From Paenibacillus antri (GTDB taxonomy: Bacteria > Bacillota > Bacilli > Paenibacillales > YIM-B00363): 64,000 nucleotides of DNA. How positions within the stretch are numbered: the stretch's first letter is position 1; each line of letters starts with the position of its first letter. The notes below the pieces were generated by a model. That model was not told where the DNA came from and did no database searches. It was given only the letters and a program-made list of their open reading frames with translations. The DNA is taken from assembly GCF_005765165.1 (NCBI RefSeq), contig NZ_VCIW01000004.1, forward strand, positions 124,001 to 188,000, in the 5' to 3' direction. A program made the translations under genes and the position numbers. Shown here in pieces: positions 43,977 to 53,514 of the stretch.

Positions 43977-44154
43977 CAATCCTCTCTCCTTTACGATCTC
44001 GCGTCGTTCCGCCGCAGCGTACTTAGCGACGACCTCTATACCGTATCAGCCCGCGCCTTATGAATCCATAGCGAATGAGAGTCCGTGCGAAAATTGAGAC
44101 GTTGTTGAGAGTGTTTCGAATTTTACATTCCGGCGCCTTTCCGTTTACGCTTCC

Positions 44155-44184
44155 TTAACATTCGTTCGTTATGCTTTCTATAAG
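44155..44184 (+). promoter_or_regulatory. Possible promoter of the small Gly-rich membrane protein
   Basis: TTAACA (44155-44160), 18-base spacer, TATAAG (44179-44184), 24 bases before the start codon at 44209. Confidence 0.4.
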
Positions 44185-44208
44185 ATAGCTATCGACGGAG
44201 GGATGCGG

Positions 44209-44412
44209 ATGGCAGCGTTCATTACTTTCGTACTCATTCTTTTACTGTTCGTGTGGGGAGTCTCCTCCGCGAGCGGGAAGTCGGGGACCGATCGAACCGG
44301 ACGCAAGAAGCGTCGGAGCCGCGAAACGGACGGGTCTTCGTCCTACGCGTACGGAGACGGCGGTTCGGGCGGAGACGGGGGATGCGACGGCGGGGGCGGA
44401 GGCGGAGATTGA
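44209..44412 (+). CDS. Small membrane protein with Gly/Asp-rich tail
   Basis: 67 residues from the ATG at 44209; GGAGGG lies 6 bases before it, whereas the ATG at 44203 directly abuts that site. One membrane helix (MAAFITFVLILLLFVWGVSS) is followed by a basic segment (DRTGRKKRRSRE) and a tail of almost only Gly, Asp and Ser with one Cys (GGSGGDGGCDGGGGGGD). It has its own possible promoter. I do not recognise a family; similar glycine-rich tails occur in uncharacterised Bacillales membrane peptides. Confidence 0.65.
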   Translation: MAAFITFVLILLLFVWGVSSASGKSGTDRTGRKKRRSRETDGSSSYAYGDGGSGGDGGCDGGGGGGD

Positions 44413-44439
44413 CACGAAGGGCGAATGATTCGACGATAG

Positions 44440-44778
44440 TTATGGTCTGATCGTCACCCTTGTCCCGACCGGCACGAGGGAAGACAGCTCTAATACGTCC
44501 TTATTGTGCATCCGAATGCAGCCGAGGGACACTTCCCGGCCGATGGAGGAAGGATCGTTCGTCCCATGGATGCCATAGGTGGGTTTGGACAACCCCATCC
44601 AGAACGCGCCGTACGGACCCCCGGGATTCGATTGTTTGTTAATGATTTTGTATTCGCCGGTGGGCGTGCGGGAGACCATTCTTCCGATGCCGACCGGGAA
44701 TCCCCGCTTCACGATATCCCCGTCAAGCAAATACAATTGCCGATCCGATAAATCTACGATGATTCGATACTTCGGCAT
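44440..44778 (-). CDS. Minimal L,D-transpeptidase (YkuD domain)
   Basis: 112 residues from the ATG at 44778; GGAGGAGG lies 6 bases upstream. It is only a YkuD catalytic domain: [32 protein letters not shown], and the active site [20 protein letters not shown] with catalytic Cys and His. Such enzymes form or remodel 3-3 peptidoglycan cross-links. There is no signal peptide, membrane helix or LysM, unlike most secreted homologues; B. subtilis YkuD also lacks a classical signal and is found in spores. Confidence 0.9.
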   Translation of the reverse strand: MPKYRIIVDLSDRQLYLLDGDIVKRGFPVGIGRMVSRTPTGEYKIINKQSNPGGPYGAFWMGLSKPTYGIHGTNDPSSIGREVSLGCIRMHNKDVLELSSLVPVGTRVTIRP

Positions 44779-44892
44779 GCTCAACCTCCTCCGCGTATTC
44801 TTGATTCGTTCATTTAGGGTATGACGAAACCGGGAAACTCTGCTACTCTTATTCCGATGGCACTTATTTCAGGTTCGAAGGGGACGATATCG

Positions 44893-45759
44893 ATGTCAAT
44901 GATACCCAGGAGACCGTTAGGCCGCATTCCATTCGAAAGTTCGGTCGTTATGTTCGGAGCCGCAAGTCTCGGCAACGTTACGCAAGATGAGGCGGACGCC
45001 TCGATTCGGTACGCGCTGGAACGCGGCGTCAACCATTTCGACACGGCGGCCAGCTACGGGCATGCCGAAGAACGAATGGGGCCGATCATCAGCGAAGTGC
45101 GGGACGAGATTTTCCTCGCGACGAAGACGGGGGAGCGTTCGAAAGAAAAGGCGAAGGCGGAAATTTACCGATCGTTGGAGCGCATGCGCGTCGATTCCGT
45201 CGACCTGCTGCAGCTCCACGCCGTGGGAACGATCGCCGAGCTCGATTCGTGCACGACCAAGGGAGGCGCGCTGGAGGCGGCGATCGAAGCGAAGGAAGAA
45301 GGGGTCGTCAAGCACATCGGCATCACGGGGCACGGCCACGAAGCGCCGATCGCGCATTTGGAAGCGCTTCGACGATACCCGTTCGAGACCGTGCTGCTTC
45401 CTCTGAACCACTACATGTACACGATGCCCGAATACCGAGAGGCGTTCGACGCCTTAATGGAGGAAGCGGTCAACCGGGAAGTCGCCGTACGCGTCATTAA
45501 AGCGATCGCGAAGGCGCCTTGGGGCGAACGTCGGCAGCGTCCGTACGCAACCTGGTACGAGCCGTTCGACCGGCAGGACGCGATCGACGCTTGCGTTCAT
45601 TTCGTCTTGAAGTTCCCGAACGTAGCGGGCTTCGCAAGCGCGGGAGACGTGCATTTATTTCCGAAAATCGTAGAAGCCGTAGAACGATTCGGTTCGATGA
45701 CCGACGAGGAGGCGGATCGAATTTTATCGTCCGTCGGCGGGTATACGTCGGTATTTTAG
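44893..45759 (+). CDS. Aldo/keto reductase family protein
   Basis: 288 residues from the ATG at 44893 (AAGGGGA upstream); an in-frame ATG at 44821 would add a poorly conserved stretch. The TIM-barrel signature appears as [20 protein letters not shown] with catalytic Asp and Tyr, followed by [20 protein letters not shown] (catalytic Lys) and LLQLHAV. The C-terminal cofactor-binding segment is GFASAGDV. It resembles the single-domain branch lacking a ferredoxin tail. It sits 15 bases before the alditol oxidase gene and is probably co-transcribed. Confidence 0.87.
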   Translation: MSMIPRRPLGRIPFESSVVMFGAASLGNVTQDEADASIRYALERGVNHFDTAASYGHAEERMGPIISEVRDEIFLATKTGERSKEKAKAEIYRSLERMRVDSVDLLQLHAVGTIAELDSCTTKGGALEAAIEAKEEGVVKHIGITGHGHEAPIAHLEALRRYPFETVLLPLNHYMYTMPEYREAFDALMEEAVNREVAVRVIKAIAKAPWGERRQRPYATWYEPFDRQDAIDACVHFVLKFPNVAGFASAGDVHLFPKIVEAVERFGSMTDEEADRILSSVGGYTSVF

Positions 45760-45774
45760 AAGGGACGGGACAAG

Positions 45775-47034
45775 GTGCATTACGAAAAAAACTGGGCCGG
45801 CAATTACATTTATAACGCCGCAGAAGCGTACGTTCCCGATCGGGTGGATCAAGTGCAGGAATTCGTCGCGAGCCGCTCGCGGGTGAAGGCGTTAGGGACG
45901 CGCCATTCGTTCAACGGCATCGCCGACACGACGGCAAGCCATCTCTCGCTGCGAAAGTTGAATCGCGTCATCGAGTTGGACCGCGCGAATCATCGGGTGA
46001 CGGTGGAGGCGGGGATGCGGTACGGCGAGCTGTGCGGATATTTGCACGCCAACGGGTATGCGCTGCACAATTTGGCGTCGCTGCCGCATATTTCCGTCGC
46101 CGGCGCGTGCGCGACGGCGACGCACGGTTCCGGCGACCGGAACCGGAATCTGGCCGCGGCGGTCCATTCGCTGGAGCTCGTCCAAGGGGACGGTACGACG
46201 GTCGCTTTCGCCAAGGAAGATCCGGAGCATCCGATCGAAGCGGCGGTCGTCGGACTCGGTGCGCTCGGCGTCGTCGTCCGAATGACGCTCGACGTCGTAC
46301 CTGCCTTCGAGATGAGCCAAGAGGTGTATGAACATCTGCCGCTAGCGAGGTTGCAAGACGACTTCGACGCGATCTTCTCCAGCGCGTACAGCGTCAGTCT
46401 CTTCACGGATTGGAAGCGGCCGTCTTTCAATCAGGTGTGGCTGAAGCACAAGGGGAGAGCCCCCGACGAACGGAGAGCCGATTTCTTCGGTGCGACGCGA
46501 GCAGGCGAGAAGCTGCATCCGGTACCGGGAAGCGGCGCGGAACCTTGTACCGAGCAGCTAGGCGTCCCGGGGCCATGGCATGAACGCATGCCCCACTTCC
46601 GAATGGAATTCACGCCGAGCGCGGGGGAGGAGCTGCAGAGCGAATATTTCGTCTCTCGCAGGGACGCCTATGCGGCCTTATGCGCGCTAGACGAATTGAG
46701 AGATCGGATCTCGCCGCTTCTGTTTATTTCCGAAGTTCGTACGATCGCGGCGGACGAGTCGTGGATGAGCCCTTGCTACCGACAGGACTCGGTCGCGATT
46801 CACTTCACTTGGAAGCCGAATTGGGATGCGGTTCGAGTCGTTCTGCCGATCGTCGAAGAGAAGCTGGCGCCGTTCCAAACCCGTCCGCATTGGGGCAAGC
46901 TGTTTACGATGGAGCCCGGCAAGCTGCAGCCGCTTTACCCGAAGCTGCCGGAGTTCCGCCGGTTGATAGCGCGTTGCGACCCCGAAGGCAAGTTCCGCAA
47001 CGACTTTCTGGAAACCTATATTATCGGGACATGA
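45775..47034 (+). CDS. Alditol oxidase, covalent-FAD type (AldO/xylitol oxidase family)
   Basis: 419 residues from a GTG at 45775, nearly the length of Streptomyces AldO (418). NWAGNYIYNAAE at the N-terminus, the covalent-FAD histidine in LGTRHSFNGIAD, LASLPHISVAGACATATHGS, and the C-terminal RPHWGKLFTMEPGKLQPLYP and PEGKFRNDF all follow AldO closely. The family oxidises terminal hydroxyls of xylitol, sorbitol and similar polyols with O2, giving aldose and H2O2. No signal peptide. Coupled to the upstream aldo/keto reductase, which could act on the same sugars in the opposite sense. A strong terminator follows. Confidence 0.9.
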   Translation: MHYEKNWAGNYIYNAAEAYVPDRVDQVQEFVASRSRVKALGTRHSFNGIADTTASHLSLRKLNRVIELDRANHRVTVEAGMRYGELCGYLHANGYALHNLASLPHISVAGACATATHGSGDRNRNLAAAVHSLELVQGDGTTVAFAKEDPEHPIEAAVVGLGALGVVVRMTLDVVPAFEMSQEVYEHLPLARLQDDFDAIFSSAYSVSLFTDWKRPSFNQVWLKHKGRAPDERRADFFGATRAGEKLHPVPGSGAEPCTEQLGVPGPWHERMPHFRMEFTPSAGEELQSEYFVSRRDAYAALCALDELRDRISPLLFISEVRTIAADESWMSPCYRQDSVAIHFTWKPNWDAVRVVLPIVEEKLAPFQTRPHWGKLFTMEPGKLQPLYPKLPEFRRLIARCDPEGKFRNDFLETYIIGT

Positions 47035-47052
47035 TTCTATCCCGAAACATCC

Positions 47053-47086
47053 GAAACATCCCGCGTCCCCCGCGGGATGTTTTCAT
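47053..47086 (+). terminator. Strong terminator after alditol oxidase
   Basis: AAACATCCCGCG (47054-47065) and CGCGGGATGTTT (47071-47082) form a perfect 12-bp stem with a 5-base loop, ending in T residues. Confidence 0.9.
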
Positions 47087-47133
47087 TCCTTGGAGTCGGT
47101 TATTTTATTGTAAAATCTCTCACACCAAAGTAT

Positions 47134-47147
47134 GTGAAAATATTCAC
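47134..47147 (+). promoter_or_regulatory. Rex-type redox operator before adhE
   Basis: GTGAAAATATTCAC matches the Rex core GTGAA-N4-TTCAC exactly, with near-symmetric flanks (TAT before, GTA after). It lies 80 bases before adhE. Rex leaves such sites when NADH rises, inducing fermentation genes. Confidence 0.75.
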
Positions 47148-47226
47148 GTACTCTCATCTATTTTCATAGTTCGAATCGATCCGGCCGATTACCATGGAAC
47201 TAACAAAACCGAAAGGGTGATAGGCG

Positions 47227-49836
47227 ATGGCCGTGAGAGAAACCGAAGTAAAGCAAACCGCTGCGGCGCAAGACCAAGTGAACGAATTGACGAAACGGGC
47301 GAAGAAGGCTTATGAGCAGTTCTTGAGACTCGATCAGGCGCAAGTCGACGACATCGTGAAAGCGATGGCGCTCGCCGGGCTGGACCGCCACATGGCGCTC
47401 GCGAAGATGGCCGTTGAGGAGACGGGCCGCGGCGTGTACGAGGATAAGATCACGAAGAACATCTTCGCGACCGAATACGTGTACCACAGCATCAAACACG
47501 ATAAGACGGTCGGCGTCATCGAAGAAAATGCGAATGAAGGCTACCGCCTGATCGCGGAGCCTGTCGGGATCGTCGCAGGCGTGACGCCGGTCACGAATCC
47601 GACCTCGACGACGATGTTCAAGTCGCTGATCGCGGCGAAGACGCGCAACCCGATCATCTTCGCCTTCCACCCGTCTGCGCAGCGGTGCAGCTCCGAAGCG
47701 GCGCGAACCGTCTACGAAGCGGCCGTTCGAGCCGGCGCTCCCGAGTTTTGCGTGCAATGGATCGAGACGCCGTCCGTCGAGGCGACGCAGCTGTTGATGA
47801 ACCATCCCGACGTAGCGCTCGTGCTGGCGACCGGAGGATCGGGCATGGTGAGAGCGGCTTACAGCACCGGGAAGCCGGCGCTCGGCGTCGGTCCGGGCAA
47901 CGTGCCTTGCTTTATCGAAAAGACGGCGAACCTTGAGCAGGCGGTCACGGATCTGATCTTGTCGAAGACGTTCGATAACGGCATGATCTGCGCGTCCGAG
48001 CAATCCGTCATCATCGAAGAGCCGGTGTACGAACGTACCAAGAAGCTCATGACCGAGTTGGGCTGCTATTTCTTAAGCAAGGAGGAAGTCGAGGCGGTTT
48101 CGAAGCTCGTCATCCAAGCAGACAAATGCGCCGTTAACCCCGTCATCGTCGGTCAGCCGGCGTCCGCGATCGCTCAGTTGGCCGGCATCCGCGCGCCGGA
48201 AGACGCGAAGATTCTGGTCGCGGAGCTGAAGGGCGTCGGTCCCCAACATCCGCTGTCGGCGGAGAAGCTGAGCCCCGTGCTTGCTTGTTATAAGGCGAAG
48301 AACGTAGCGGAAGGAATCGAACGCGCGGCGGAGGTCGTCGCCTTCGGCGGCATGGGCCATTCGTCGGTCATCCATTCGAGCGATCGAACGGTCGTCGACG
48401 CCTTCGCAAGCAGGCTGCAAACCGGACGCGTGCTCGTCAACTCGCCGTCCACGCACGGCGCCATCGGCGATATCTATAACACGAATCTTCCGTCGTTGAC
48501 GTTGGGGTGCGGCTCGTACGGCCATAATTCGACGACCTCGAACGTGTCCGCGGTCAACCTGATCAACGTGAAGCGGGTGGCGGATCGCACGGTGAATATG
48601 CAGTGGTTCAAGGTGCCGCCGAAAGTGTACTTCGAAAAAGGGTCGGCGCAGTACTTGACCAAGATGCCGGACATCTCGCGGGTGTTGATCGTGACCGACC
48701 CGATGATGGTGAAACTCGGTTATGTAGAGAAAGTCGAGTATTACTTGCGGAAGCGGCAGTCGCCGGTTTTCATCGAAGTGTTCTCCGATGTCGAGCCGGA
48801 TCCGTCGGTCGATACGGTGGAAGCGGGCAGGAAGGTCATGGAGGCGTTCCGGCCGGACTGCATCGTCGCCTTAGGCGGCGGTTCCCCGATGGATGCGGCC
48901 AAGGCGATGTGGTTGTTCTACGAATATCCGGATACCAGCTTCCATCACTTGAAGCAGAAATTCCTTGATATTCGCAAGCGGGTGTATAAATATCCGCAGC
49001 TCGGAACGAAGACGAAATTCGTCGCGATTCCGACCACGTCGGGTACAGGGTCCGAAGTGACTTCTTTCGCGGTCATTACGGATAAGCGGGGCGGCAATAC
49101 GAAATACCCGTTGGCCGATTACGAGCTCACCCCGGACGTGGCCATTATCGATCCGGAGTTCGTCTACAGCTTGCCCAAGCATGCGGTCGCGGACACCGGC
49201 ATGGACGTGTTGACGCATGCGATCGAAGCGTACGTCTCGGTTATGGCGAACGATTATACGGACGGCCTTGCGATCAAGGCGATCCAGCTCGTGTTCGAGT
49301 ACTTGCGGCCGTCTTACGAATCCGCGAACCCGCTCGCCCGGGAGAAGATGCACAACGCATCGACGATCGCCGGCATGGCGTTCGCCAACGCCTTCCTCGG
49401 CATCAACCACAGCCTCGCGCACAAGTGGGGCGGGGAATTCCATACGGCGCACGGCCGGACGAACGCGATCTTGATGCCGCACGTCATTCGGTACAACGCG
49501 ACGCTGCCGACGAAATTCGCCGGATTCCCGAAATACGACCATTACGTCGCCGACAAGCGTTACGCCGATATCGCTCGCGTTCTCGGACTGCCGGCCCGTA
49601 CGACGCAGGAGGGCGTCAACAGCTTGATCGATGCGATTCGCAAGCTGAACCAGGCGCTCGGCATCCCGGAGAAGTTCCAAGATCTCGGCGTCGTGGAGCC
49701 GGTCGTCTTCGAATCGCGGGTCGACGCGTTGGCGGATCGCGCTTTCGAAGACCAGTGCACGACGGCGAACCCGAAGCTGCCGCTCGTCTCGGAGCTCGCG
49801 GACGTGTATCGGAACGCGTATTACGGAAATTTCTAA
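47227..49836 (+). CDS. adhE: Bifunctional acetaldehyde-CoA/alcohol dehydrogenase AdhE
   Basis: 869 residues, normal length. The N-terminal half is a CoA-acylating aldehyde dehydrogenase (GVTPVTNPTSTTMFKSLIAA; catalytic Cys in DNGMICASEQS), the C-terminal half an iron alcohol dehydrogenase (VALGGGSPMDAAKAMW, IPTTSGTGSEVTSF, metal ligands in GINHSLAHKWGGEFHTAHGR). It converts acetyl-CoA to ethanol with two NADH during oxygen limitation and forms spirosome filaments in other species. The Rex box upstream fits redox control. A perfect hairpin follows at 49845-49875. Confidence 0.97.
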   Translation: MAVRETEVKQTAAAQDQVNELTKRAKKAYEQFLRLDQAQVDDIVKAMALAGLDRHMALAKMAVEETGRGVYEDKITKNIFATEYVYHSIKHDKTVGVIEENANEGYRLIAEPVGIVAGVTPVTNPTSTTMFKSLIAAKTRNPIIFAFHPSAQRCSSEAARTVYEAAVRAGAPEFCVQWIETPSVEATQLLMNHPDVALVLATGGSGMVRAAYSTGKPALGVGPGNVPCFIEKTANLEQAVTDLILSKTFDNGMICASEQSVIIEEPVYERTKKLMTELGCYFLSKEEVEAVSKLVIQADKCAVNPVIVGQPASAIAQLAGIRAPEDAKILVAELKGVGPQHPLSAEKLSPVLACYKAKNVAEGIERAAEVVAFGGMGHSSVIHSSDRTVVDAFASRLQTGRVLVNSPSTHGAIGDIYNTNLPSLTLGCGSYGHNSTTSNVSAVNLINVKRVADRTVNMQWFKVPPKVYFEKGSAQYLTKMPDISRVLIVTDPMMVKLGYVEKVEYYLRKRQSPVFIEVFSDVEPDPSVDTVEAGRKVMEAFRPDCIVALGGGSPMDAAKAMWLFYEYPDTSFHHLKQKFLDIRKRVYKYPQLGTKTKFVAIPTTSGTGSEVTSFAVITDKRGGNTKYPLADYELTPDVAIIDPEFVYSLPKHAVADTGMDVLTHAIEAYVSVMANDYTDGLAIKAIQLVFEYLRPSYESANPLAREKMHNASTIAGMAFANAFLGINHSLAHKWGGEFHTAHGRTNAILMPHVIRYNATLPTKFAGFPKYDHYVADKRYADIARVLGLPARTTQEGVNSLIDAIRKLNQALGIPEKFQDLGVVEPVVFESRVDALADRAFEDQCTTANPKLPLVSELADVYRNAYYGNF

Positions 49837-49844
49837 TGGATATA

Positions 49845-49875
49845 GACGCCCCGCAGCCGAAAGCTGCGGGGCGTC
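49845..49875. terminator. Hairpin between adhE and the convergent ATPase gene
   Basis: GACGCCCCGCAGC (49845-49857) and GCTGCGGGGCGTC (49863-49875) form a perfect 13-bp stem with loop CGAAA. There is no clear T tract on either side, so it may act as a transcript end or an RNA-stability element. Confidence 0.65.
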
Positions 49876-49881
49876 GCTCGT

Positions 49882-50991
49882 CTAGACGTATCTCTCGGCG
49901 ATCGCATCGATCTCCCGACGGATGCGTTCCCGCGCCGAATCGACGACCGAGAAATTCATCGCTTGCCCGTAGATGCGTTCCAATTCGTCGTGAAGCGACT
50001 TCGCCGTCGCCAAGTGCCCGATCGACTCCTTCATCTTAGAGGAATATCGTTGCTTCAAGTCGCGTATAGCGTCCGCGTGCGCTTCGTCCGTTCCGGGCTT
50101 GATGCAGCGCGCGTACATATCCAGGATTTCATCGGATTCCCGTTCGGGAAAATACTCGTGCGGCGCCGTGCTGTCGAAGATGGCGAAGCCGAGCTCCCGG
50201 ACGATGACCATGTCCAAGCTGTTCGGGTCGAAGCCGCAATGGTAGATTTCTACATCGTAACCTCGCTCCGTCGCGGCCGCCGCGACCTTCTTCAGCAGGG
50301 TCGACTTGCCGGAGCCGGGTCTCCCCTTGATGAGTATTCTACGCTTCAGCCCTTCGGTCAAGTTCGGTACGAAGTCGACCGCGCCGGACGGAGTGGCAGC
50401 CCCCAAAAACCGGCGGTCGACGCGGCTTTTCTTCCCGGTTCCGCTGTTCGGGAACAATGAACCGATGTATTCCCGGGTCAGCCGATCCGCTTCCTCGAAA
50501 TCCATATTTTCGATATAAATCTTTTCCCAGTCGTCATGGATTCGCAGCGCTTCCGCAAAGCCGGCATACGCGCGGTCGTACGCCAGTTTGATCTGATCGT
50601 TCAACGCTTCGATTTCGCTTCTCCGGTCGGCCAGCGCGGACGCGTCCCAGGCTTCCCCGAGATTCACGTACTGCTCGACCGCACCGGGAAGCCGGGGTTC
50701 GACGACATGAGGCGACGTGCCGTCGACGATGCCGACGCCAAGCCCGGGCGCGACGACGCCGTCGAGCGAATCGTTATCCGACGCGCAGTGGATGTACCAG
50801 ACGTCGTGACCGGAACGAACCATGGCGTCGCCGACGGCGCGGATGACGCCGGATTTTCCCGTACCGGGGCCGCCTTTCAGAATATACAGACGCCGAAGGT
50901 CTTGCAGCGACGAGTCGAATAAGTTGGCGAAGCCCTTGGCGGTATTGCCGCCGCAATAAAAATGCAAAATGTTCCCTGACATCGCGAACAT
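49882..50991 (-). CDS. Double P-loop ATPase (PRK06851-like), function unknown
   Basis: 369 residues from the ATG at 50991 with AGGAG upstream; an ATG further up lacks a site. Two related P-loop halves: LYILKGGPGTGKSGVIRAVG (first Walker A) and RILIKGRPGSGKSTLLKKVA (second), each followed by a similar phrase, DVWYIHCASDNDSLDGVV and DVEIYHCGFDPNSLDMVI, showing internal duplication. Similar proteins are widespread in Bacillales, some linked with sporulation; no function is known to me. It is divergent from the exopolysaccharide operon across 279 AT-rich bases. Confidence 0.75.
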   Translation of the reverse strand: MFAMSGNILHFYCGGNTAKGFANLFDSSLQDLRRLYILKGGPGTGKSGVIRAVGDAMVRSGHDVWYIHCASDNDSLDGVVAPGLGVGIVDGTSPHVVEPRLPGAVEQYVNLGEAWDASALADRRSEIEALNDQIKLAYDRAYAGFAEALRIHDDWEKIYIENMDFEEADRLTREYIGSLFPNSGTGKKSRVDRRFLGAATPSGAVDFVPNLTEGLKRRILIKGRPGSGKSTLLKKVAAAATERGYDVEIYHCGFDPNSLDMVIVRELGFAIFDSTAPHEYFPERESDEILDMYARCIKPGTDEAHADAIRDLKQRYSSKMKESIGHLATAKSLHDELERIYGQAMNFSVVDSARERIRREIDAIAERYV

Positions 50992-51270
50992 CACACCTCT
51001 CCTATAGGCAAATGTAATGCTGACATAGCACATCGTATTGCGAGCGCTGCCAATTGGTGCCCAATTTTCACGAAACGAACATAAATTCCATACTTTCATT
51101 ACACTCGCCGGAAGCGTTCATATCGTTCACACTCCGATTACAATAATCTCTGAACGTTTACAATATTTAGCACTTAGAACACAGACAAACGACTGCCTTC
51201 TGCTGTACGATAATTTCGCAAACAACAAAAATCGTCAAGAAACGAGGTTTCTAGCAGAGGGAAGTGAACG
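50992..51270 (+). promoter_or_regulatory. Divergent intergenic region in front of the exopolysaccharide operon
   Basis: 279 bases, much richer in A and T than the flanking genes. Two TACAAT hexamers (51139-51144 and 51159-51164) are candidate -10 elements; TTCATA at 51117-51122 with a 16-base spacer is a weak -35 for the first. GAGGGAAGTG precedes the operon's first ATG. The leader of about 100 bases is long enough for regulation, but I could not identify a riboswitch or operator. Confidence 0.35.
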
Positions 51271-53514
51271 ATGAAAAAGATGTCGAAGAAACTTTCGCTG
51301 TTGGCCTTGATCGGCACGGTCGCGGCGGCCGCGACGGCCTATTCGTTCTGGCCGCCGACGGCCAAAGTCGAAAGCGCCGAAATCGAAGAAGGCGTCCGCG
51401 CGAAGTTTCGAGCCGAAGGCTCGCAGATCGAAGTATACGCCGATCAAGCTTGGCAGCCTTACTTCGCGAAGGGGGTCAACCTCGGCGCGACTACGCCCGG
51501 ACATTTCCCCGGAGAACTCGCCGTCACGAAAGAAGAGTACATGCGATGGTTCGGCATGATTCAAGAGATGGGAGCGAACGTGATCCGTGTTTATACGATT
51601 CTAAAGCCGGAATTTTACGAGGCATTGGTCGCATACAACGCGAAGCGCGACGGAGATCCGTTGTTCTTCATCCAGGGCGTGTGGAGCCCGGAGGAACAGT
51701 TGATCGAGGGTCAGGACGCGTTCGAGCCGGACGTGAAGCGGCAATTCGAGCAAGAAATCAGGGACGCGGTAGGAGCCGTATACGGCAAGGCGAAGCTCGA
51801 GCCCGATCCGCATTCGGGGAAGGCGAGCGGCACGTATATTTTTAACGCGGGACCGTATTTGATGGGATGGATTCTGGGCACTGAATGGGATCCCAAGATG
51901 GTGGATCGGACGAACCGGCTGCATCCCGACGTCCCCGCGTACGAAGGCGTACACTTCCGAAGCAAACCCGAAGCCAGCCCCTTCGAACGTTGGTTGGCCG
52001 AGATGGTCGATATCGCGGCGCAATCCGAGCGGGAGCACGGGTGGCAGCATCCGATCGCCTTTTCCAATTGGGTGACGACCGATCCGCTGGAGCATCCCGG
52101 CGAGCCGTTATTCGAAGAAGATCTCGTCTCCGTCGACCCGCTCCATGTCGAAGCCGTCGATTGGGGGGCCGGATATTTCGCTTCCTACCACGTATATCCG
52201 TACTATCCGGATTTCTTCGCGTTCGACGCTACGTATCAGACGATGACCAACGACGAAGGAGAGATCGATAGCTACCTGGCGTACATACATCGGCTGAAGC
52301 AGCATCACCGAGAGCTCCCGATCATGATTACCGAGTTCGGCGTTCCGGCGTCGCAGGGCGTCGCGCATACGGGTCTGCTGGGGCGCGACCAGGGCGGTCA
52401 TAACGAAGCGCGCCAAGGCGAGATCGATCGCGAGTTGTTTCGGCACATTCACTCCGAAGGCTATTCCGGGGCGATTCTGTTTACGTGGCAGGACGAGTGG
52501 TTCAAGAAAACGTGGAACACGCTGCAGTACGACGTTCCCGACCGCAGAGCATATTGGTACAACGCGCTGACGAACGAAGCGTTCTTCGGCGTGCTCGGGA
52601 TGTACCCGAGCAAGGCGGAGACGATCCTGATCGACGGAGACCCGTCGGATTGGGAACGATTGAAGGACGGAGAATGGAAGAGTTTAGAGATGGAAGCGGC
52701 CGGGTTCGAGGACATCCGGGTTTCCCACGACGAAGGGTACCTGTACCTTCTGCTTCGATTGTCCGAGCCGTTCGATCCCGCGAGACAGACCGTCTATATC
52801 GGATCGGATACGCTCCCCGGCGGCAACCGGCACGCGGAGGAGCTGCGAGGTTTGACGCTGGACGAAGGGTTGGAGACGGTCGTGGAGCTGTCGGGAGAAG
52901 AGGCGGGACGCATTCGAATCGCTTCCAATTACGATTTCCATACGCGGCTCTATCGCCACGCCGGGATGGAGCCGGTCGATCCGCAGGCGCTTCGGGACGA
53001 CTCGGGGCTGTTCCATCCATGGCGTCTCGTGGTGAGCTACAAGCTGGAATATCCCGATTCCCGATTCGAGCATCCGTTCAAGGACGTCGACGTCGGCGAA
53101 CTGATCCGGGGGACGAGCGACCCGGAAGATCCGGACTACGATTCCAAGGCGATGTGGCAAACCGACGGAGAGGTCGTCGAGCTCCGAATCCCTTGGATGC
53201 TGCTCGGGTTCGCCGATCCCAGCTCGCTGCAGGCGATCAACTACGAAGACGTCAAGAACGGCAAGCTGGGAACCAGCTTCGTCGACGGCGTGCTGTTGTT
53301 CCCTTGGATCGCGGACAATACGACGGGCGAGCTCATCGGCATGCCTTCAGGCTCGAACGCGGAGCCGTATCCCGTTTCGACGCTCCCCCTTTATAAGTGG
53401 GAGGGGTGGGAGGACGTCGACGTGAAGTATGTGGAACGGCCGAAACAAAGCTATTACCTCATGCAGGAAGCTATGAAGGAAGTGAATACCCCCGTTACGG
53501 AAGGAGCTCCATAG
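51271..53514 (+). CDS. Membrane-anchored or secreted glycoside-hydrolase-like protein with DOMON/CBM9-like C-domain
   Basis: 747 residues. A hydrophobic N-terminal signal anchor (LSLLALIGTVAAAATAYSF) leads into a TIM-barrel glycosidase-like domain (about 40-430): YFAKGVNLGATTPGHFPGE, MGANVIRVYTI, LGTEWDP (candidate acid/base Glu) and MITEFGVPAS (candidate nucleophile Glu), in the positions used by clan GH-A enzymes. Residues about 450-720 contain ILIDGDPSDWERLKDGEWKS, a DOMON/CBM9-like ligand-binding fold. First gene of the exopolysaccharide operon; probably trims or binds the polymer outside the membrane. No specific GH family could be assigned. Confidence 0.72.
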   Translation: MKKMSKKLSLLALIGTVAAAATAYSFWPPTAKVESAEIEEGVRAKFRAEGSQIEVYADQAWQPYFAKGVNLGATTPGHFPGELAVTKEEYMRWFGMIQEMGANVIRVYTILKPEFYEALVAYNAKRDGDPLFFIQGVWSPEEQLIEGQDAFEPDVKRQFEQEIRDAVGAVYGKAKLEPDPHSGKASGTYIFNAGPYLMGWILGTEWDPKMVDRTNRLHPDVPAYEGVHFRSKPEASPFERWLAEMVDIAAQSEREHGWQHPIAFSNWVTTDPLEHPGEPLFEEDLVSVDPLHVEAVDWGAGYFASYHVYPYYPDFFAFDATYQTMTNDEGEIDSYLAYIHRLKQHHRELPIMITEFGVPASQGVAHTGLLGRDQGGHNEARQGEIDRELFRHIHSEGYSGAILFTWQDEWFKKTWNTLQYDVPDRRAYWYNALTNEAFFGVLGMYPSKAETILIDGDPSDWERLKDGEWKSLEMEAAGFEDIRVSHDEGYLYLLLRLSEPFDPARQTVYIGSDTLPGGNRHAEELRGLTLDEGLETVVELSGEEAGRIRIASNYDFHTRLYRHAGMEPVDPQALRDDSGLFHPWRLVVSYKLEYPDSRFEHPFKDVDVGELIRGTSDPEDPDYDSKAMWQTDGEVVELRIPWMLLGFADPSSLQAINYEDVKNGKLGTSFVDGVLLFPWIADNTTGELIGMPSGSNAEPYPVSTLPLYKWEGWEDVDVKYVERPKQSYYLMQEAMKEVNTPVTEGAP

